Shown in pieces: positions 1 through 7,550 of a stretch of DNA of 7,550 bases. The notes under the pieces are model-generated. The model saw only the letters and a program-made list of their open reading frames with translations. It did no database searches and was not told where the DNA came from. The DNA comes from an uncultured Mycoplasmatota bacterium. Lineage in GTDB: Bacteria > Bacillota_I > Bacilli_A > RF39 > UBA660. A program made the translations under genes and the position numbers. Within the stretch, counting starts at the first letter, position 1, and each line of letters starts with the position of its first letter. The stretch lies in assembly GCA_948469295.1 (NCBI GenBank), contig CAOKLK010000025.1:1-7550 (forward strand), in the 5' to 3' direction.

Positions 1-1422
1 ATTAAAGATTAGTTTTCTAAATCCAGCATCCATTACTTCTTGAAGGGCTTCTTCGTTTCCTTCTTTCATGATGGATTGAGCGAAGGTTTTTAGAGAATTT
101 ACTTTGACATCACTTAGTCCTGGTAAACCTCCGAATAGTTTTTCGGTTAGGACTTCACTACTTCCAGAAATCCCGGCATATAAAAGTGCTTGCATGTTTG
201 AATATCCATCTACTAAGGCACTATGATAACTATTACCAGCGGATGATGTTCCTAGGGCAACGCTTCCAGCTACTGGATTTATGGAACTTAGAATTATACT
301 TGGAGCCATATTTCCGATTCCTTGGCTGATTTCATAATTATTACTTAAGAAAGCTCCTGTGTATTCTCCACTTTGTAATCCTTGTAAGATATACATTTGT
401 TTATATTCTTCAATACTATTGATTCTAGTACCTTCGTTTCCTGTAATAATAGATTCTAGAGCTGAAATAGAATGTTTGATTCCTGTTCCAAAACTATTTA
501 ATCCTGCTTTTAGTCCTTCTCCTGTTGCACTAACATGATTTAGTAAGGCACTTTCGACATTTTTGGATGTTTTTAATTCATTTAAAAATTCATCAGCTTT
601 CATACTTCCTAAGATGTTATTGATACTACTTTCCATGTCTTCTAAATAGGTTTCGGCATAATTTGGATTTTGGGTTTCTAAAAGATAAAGATAGGTTTTT
701 TCAATATTTGGATTTATTTCACTGGCTTTGGTTAATTTATATAATTTTTGGATTTCTTTATCATTTGAGTATTCTCCCACTAATTTGGCATATTCTAGTT
801 TAGACACTTCTCCATATTTTTGGCAGAATTCTTCGTAATCTGGGACTTTTACAGAATGATATTTGTAATTGTTTAAATCGGTTTCGGGAATGGTGATTTC
901 TTTGGTCTCATATTTAAAGTTTTGAAAATCATCATCTGCTATTAAACAATCATATTTTCCTAAAACTCTTAAGTTTGATACTTCAGCAAGTCCATTTTGG
1001 CAAAGAGCTAATTCTTGTCTTAAGGATGACATATAGGTTTCAAAGTCTTCTAGGCTATCAAAATCTTTTCGGATTTCTTTTAGGGCACTTTCTTTCATTT
1101 TGGTAGCTTCTACAGGGTTTGTTCGCAAGATGTATTCATAGGCACTTAAGGTATCTTCTAAGCCTTTGTATTTTGCTAATTCTTTATTTAATTCTACTTG
1201 GTATTCTTGGTATACCGTTTCTTGCATATTTAGTTGTTTATTATATTCTTTAAATACTTCTGTATAGTTTTCATTTTGAATTGGTAAGTGTTCTCTAATA
1301 TGTAAATGATCGGTACGTCCTTTTATGGAATTTTTGATGATTCCAAATAAAATATTATTTAATTGATCTAGAGAGGCTGAAATATTATTTTGGTTTTTTA
1401 TTTTATCTTCTAAGTTTTCTTC
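1..1422 (-). CDS. Continuation of the effector frame after the in-frame TAA; pre-toxin-like region, open to the left edge
   Basis: Minus-strand codons from 1422 to 1 are open without a stop, in exactly the frame of the upstream 269-residue protein, giving 474 residues. No ATG, GTG or TTG occurs in the first 65 codons. The first ATG (1225-1227) has no Shine-Dalgarno sequence, so independent translation is poorly supported. Residues about 1-165 are charged and helical (EVFKEYNKQLNMQETVYQEY; LEDFETYMSSLRQELALCQN). After about 295 comes a Gly/Ser/Ala-rich region: SATGEGLKAGLNSFGTGIKH, then YEISQGIGNMAPSIILSSIN, SSAGNSYHSALVDGYSNMQA, EVLTEKLFGGLPGLS and EGNEEALQEVMDAG. I recall similar segments between the secretion domain and the toxin tip in large Firmicutes effectors; this is recollection, not a search. 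The toxin domain and stop would lie left of the window. There is no Trp. This is most likely the second half of a nonsense-split gene, hence a pseudogene fragment. A separate protein or readthrough product is possible. Confidence 0.65.
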
Positions 1423-2232
1423 TTATCTTTTATTGGTAGTTGAATTGGAATCTTCTGAATTTGGATGAATATCAGACATGTTAAAGTATCCAGTAATGAT
1501 TCCATTTTTTTCGTAATCTTTTTTTCCTAAAGCTGCTACTGCTCCGATGGTTTCTATCACACCACCTTGTTTTAGGCATCTTGCGACGATTTGATTTGCA
1601 CTTGGATCTTTATCTCTAATTATTTTTAATGATCCATCTGGCATTCTCATATTAATGCTTACTATGGTATATTCTGAATCTTTGAACTCTTCTTTGATTT
1701 CGTATTGTTCTTCTAGATTGTATGCACTTGCTAATATTTTAGTTTTATTCCCAATGGTGAAAGTACTTCCAAAAGTTAGATCATTTGTAGGTTTTTGATA
1801 TTTTGGTTTTGGTTTTTCAATACTTAACCCTGCTGCAATAATATTTTTTGTGACGCTGCTATTACTATTTACTCTATTTATTTTAAATAAAGGAACACTA
1901 CTTAAGTGAAATAATTTTATACTATTGCAATATTGACTTGCATAAAAAGAAGCATTACTTGCTTTGATGGTTCCACCGTTTTGGGCAAATTTTTTTTCTA
2001 AACCTTCTACATCTGATATGTAATCTTTTAAATAATTACTGGTATTTCCTAAATTTGTAGAAATTCTTGTATAGTTAGTATTTATTTTATTGACTAGTTT
2101 TGACAGTTCAGCAGGTCCACCATAAGCCCCAGTGAATGTACGAGACTTGGTTTGGTAATATGTTTTTAGAGTATCTAATTCTGTTACTGCTATTTGTAAA
2201 CTTGAGGTATTTACTTCAATACTACCATACAT
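1423..2232 (-). CDS. T7SS effector-like protein: WXG100/LXG-type N-terminal domain, ends at in-frame TAA
   Basis: A 269-residue frame with a strong ribosome site (AAGGAGAG, eight bases before the ATG), so the start is secure. Residues about 5-83 look like the helical hairpin of WXG100/LXG-type secretion domains: two heptad-like helices joined by a turn at AYGGPAE (36-42), the second helix running KINTNYTRISTNLGNTSNYL then DYISDVEGLEK. The W-x-G motif itself is missing and the protein has no Trp. A linker follows, with a Lys/Pro hinge at KPKPKYQKP (140-148), then a compact domain of about 100 residues (150-250) that I do not recognise. It contains INMRMPDGSLKIIRDKD and a Gly/Ala-rich helix, VIETIGAVAALG. 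There is no signal peptide, as expected for T7SS cargo. The TAA falls in a hydrophilic linker and the same frame continues for 474 codons beyond it, so this is probably the N-terminal part of a larger effector cut by a nonsense change. Two upstream DUF4176 genes support a T7SS role. Confidence 0.75.
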   Translation of the reverse strand: MYGSIEVNTSSLQIAVTELDTLKTYYQTKSRTFTGAYGGPAELSKLVNKINTNYTRISTNLGNTSNYLKDYISDVEGLEKKFAQNGGTIKASNASFYASQYCNSIKLFHLSSVPLFKINRVNSNSSVTKNIIAAGLSIEKPKPKYQKPTNDLTFGSTFTIGNKTKILASAYNLEEQYEIKEEFKDSEYTIVSINMRMPDGSLKIIRDKDPSANQIVARCLKQGGVIETIGAVAALGKKDYEKNGIITGYFNMSDIHPNSEDSNSTTNKR

Positions 2233-2248
2233 AACTTTTCTCTCCTTT

Positions 2249-2560
2249 TTATTTTTTTAAATTATTTGTTAAGCGTTCTTTTCCTTTATTTTCGTAAAAA
2301 TCAGATAATTTTTTTAACACTTGGGTGTTTTCTTCATCTTTTGGTGCTTTGTAAATTACTTTTTCTATTTGATCAGCATTGATTCCAATTTGGTTGGAAG
2401 ATTCTACCACTCCTTCTGGATAAAGACATACAAGATAGTCATAAGATACTTTTGATTCAATGTCGATGGGTATATATCCAATGATCATTAATGTTTTTTC
2501 TTGATCTCTTAGTTTTACGATAGAACCTAGTGGATAAATTTCATTCTGCATTTTTTTCAT
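2249..2560 (-). CDS. DUF4176 family protein, second tandem copy
   Basis: A paralogue of the preceding gene, 103 residues, cytosolic, with the same landmarks: YPLGSIVKLRDQEKTLMIIG (9-28), YDYLVCLYPEGVV (40-52) and a charged helical tail (about 70-103, rich in Lys and Glu). It diverges after the YPEG motif: the second half of the signature is weaker (INADQIEKVIYKAPKDEEN), so the two copies may bind different partners. Two starts are possible. The first ATG (2558-2560) overlaps the upstream gene by 20 bases and has GGAAG nearby. The ATG three codons later (2549-2551) would give an N-terminus matching the length of the first copy. The stop lies 16 bases before the effector gene, whose ribosome site fills that gap, so all three genes look like one operon. 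The function, help in effector targeting or folding, is inferred from the family and position. Confidence 0.85.
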   Translation of the reverse strand: MKKMQNEIYPLGSIVKLRDQEKTLMIIGYIPIDIESKVSYDYLVCLYPEGVVESSNQIGINADQIEKVIYKAPKDEENTQVLKKLSDFYENKGKERLTNNLKK

Positions 2561-2840
2561 CCCGCTTCCATGTGCTTTCGATTTCTTTTAGATTTTTTAA
2601 ATAAGTAATTTGTTCTTCGTTTTCGTATCCTCTTTTTATTACTTCTTTGATGTCTTTTTGATTAAATAATATATTTTTGTCGGTGGCTAAAACTCCTTCG
2701 GGATATAAACAACCGATATAGTCATACATCAGAGAGCTTTGTTCTAAATCTAATGGAAGGTATCCAATAATCATTAACTTCTTTTGCTGGCTTTTTAAAT
2801 GGACAATACTTCCAAGAGGAAGAAAACTATTATCTTTCAT
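2541..2840 (-). CDS. DUF4176 family protein, first of two tandem copies
   Basis: A small soluble protein of 99 residues with no signal peptide or membrane segment. It has the DUF4176 signature: LPLGSIVHLKSQQKKLMIIG (7-26), then YDYIGCLYPEGV (39-50), then FNQKDIKEVIKRGYENEEQ (59-77), with a charged helical C-terminus. The N-terminal part should be a small beta-rich fold. DUF4176 proteins recur in T7SS loci next to LXG/WXG100-type effectors, where an accessory or chaperone-like role in effector export is suspected. The exact job here is inference. It is the first gene of the module after rpoC, preceded by the ribosome site AGGAAAG seven bases before the ATG. Its TGA stop lies inside the start region of the second copy, so the two are probably translationally coupled. 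About half of the first 65 residues match the second copy by eye. Confidence 0.85.
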   Translation of the reverse strand: MKDNSFLPLGSIVHLKSQQKKLMIIGYLPLDLEQSSLMYDYIGCLYPEGVLATDKNILFNQKDIKEVIKRGYENEEQITYLKNLKEIESTWKRDEKNAE

Positions 2841-2874
2841 TTGCTATCTTTCCTATTCTATAATGAGGATACCA

Positions 2875-2892
2875 TAAAATGACATCATTTTA
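2875..2892. promoter_or_regulatory. Palindrome overlapping the putative promoter; possible operator
   Basis: This is a perfect inverted repeat with 8-bp arms, TAAAATGA and TCATTTTA, around a 2-bp centre. It overlaps the -10-like box and the predicted transcription start, a typical place for a repressor site. No T-run follows it in the minus-strand direction, so it is not a terminator. Binding by a regulator is inference; short AT-rich palindromes also occur by chance. Confidence 0.35.
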
Positions 2893-2917
2893 CAACTTAT
2901 TTGTTTGGACTTTTCAA
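2889..2917 (-). promoter_or_regulatory. Putative sigma-A-type promoter of the DUF4176/effector operon
   Basis: Read on the minus strand, a -35-like TTGAAA (2912-2917, 5 of 6 consensus) is separated by exactly 17 bases from a -10-like TGTAAA (2889-2894, 4 of 6). It lies after the rpoC terminator and points into the DUF4176 gene, with a predicted start near 2882. The leader would be short, about 40 bases, and carries AGGAAAG seven bases before the ATG. Matches to weak consensus are frequent in AT-rich DNA, so position and spacing are the main support. Confidence 0.45.
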
Positions 2918-2938
2918 CTTCCATTAAAAAATTTAAAT

Positions 2939-2960
2939 AAAAAAAAGATTAATTTTTTTA

Positions 2961-2968
<8 letters not shown>
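2939..2968 (-). terminator. Rho-independent-type terminator after rpoC
   Basis: Read on the minus strand, a perfect 9-bp stem (AAGATTAAT paired with ATTAATCTT) encloses a six-A loop and is followed directly by a run of T ending at 2939. The stem starts inside the last codons of rpoC and includes its stop codon. Only one stem pair is G-C, so the hairpin is weak; AT-rich genomes often use such structures, and the T-run supports the call. It would end or attenuate the rpoBC transcript before the downstream module, which appears to have its own promoter. Confidence 0.6.

Positions 2969-7550
<4,582 letters not shown>

Noticed and set aside
1225..1227. Independent gene start for the downstream effector part at the first ATG after the TAA
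   Set aside because: No Shine-Dalgarno sequence precedes it, and the 65 codons before it are open in frame and read as plausible protein. It is kept only as a low-probability alternative.
1423..1425. Alternative genetic code (TAA or TGA read as sense) to explain the in-frame stop
   Set aside because: TAA ends rpoC and the second DUF4176 gene, TGA ends rpoB and the first DUF4176 gene exactly where expected, and Trp is encoded by TGG. Reassignment is not supported.
2841..2960. Riboswitch or structured leader in the gap after rpoC
   Set aside because: The 120-base gap is explained by a terminator, promoter, palindrome and ribosome site. The predicted leader of about 40 bases is too short for a known riboswitch aptamer plus expression platform.

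Overview
This window looks like chromosomal DNA of a low-G+C, Gram-positive-type bacterium (Firmicutes/Bacilli or a gut lineage related to Mollicutes). The inference rests on the AT-rich sequence and on the RNA polymerase beta' sequence, which is colinear with Bacillus-type RpoC from its start to near its end. TAA and TGA are both used as stops and Trp is encoded by TGG, so the standard bacterial code applies. Every supported gene is on the minus strand, so transcription runs from right to left.

Right part (7550 down to 2961): the 3' end of rpoB (its beginning lies beyond the right edge), then a complete rpoC. The rpoB stop and rpoC start overlap as ATGA. Together these encode the two catalytic subunits of RNA polymerase. 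The hairpin of a rho-independent-type terminator begins inside the last codons of rpoC.

Middle (2960 to 2841): a short intergenic region of 120 bases. It holds that terminator, a sigma-A-like promoter, and an 18-bp palindrome overlapping the -10 box and likely start site.

Left part (2840 to 1): a compact type VII secretion (T7SS) effector-type module. Two tandem paralogous DUF4176 proteins overlap each other. They are followed, 16 bases later, by a long frame whose first domain resembles the WXG100/LXG helical-hairpin targeting domain. This long frame is interrupted by one in-frame TAA at 1423-1425. Before the stop lies a 269-residue protein (targeting domain plus an unrecognised domain). 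After it the same frame stays open for 474 codons to the left edge, encoding a helical, pre-toxin-like region with no credible start of its own. The simplest reading is one large secreted effector (polymorphic-toxin type) split by a nonsense change. Two separate products, or readthrough, cannot be excluded. The C-terminal toxin domain and any immunity gene would lie to the left of the window.

The most interesting points are the split effector, the doubled DUF4176 gene with its own possibly repressed promoter, and the placement of this module directly after rpoBC, where Bacillus carries ribosomal protein genes.
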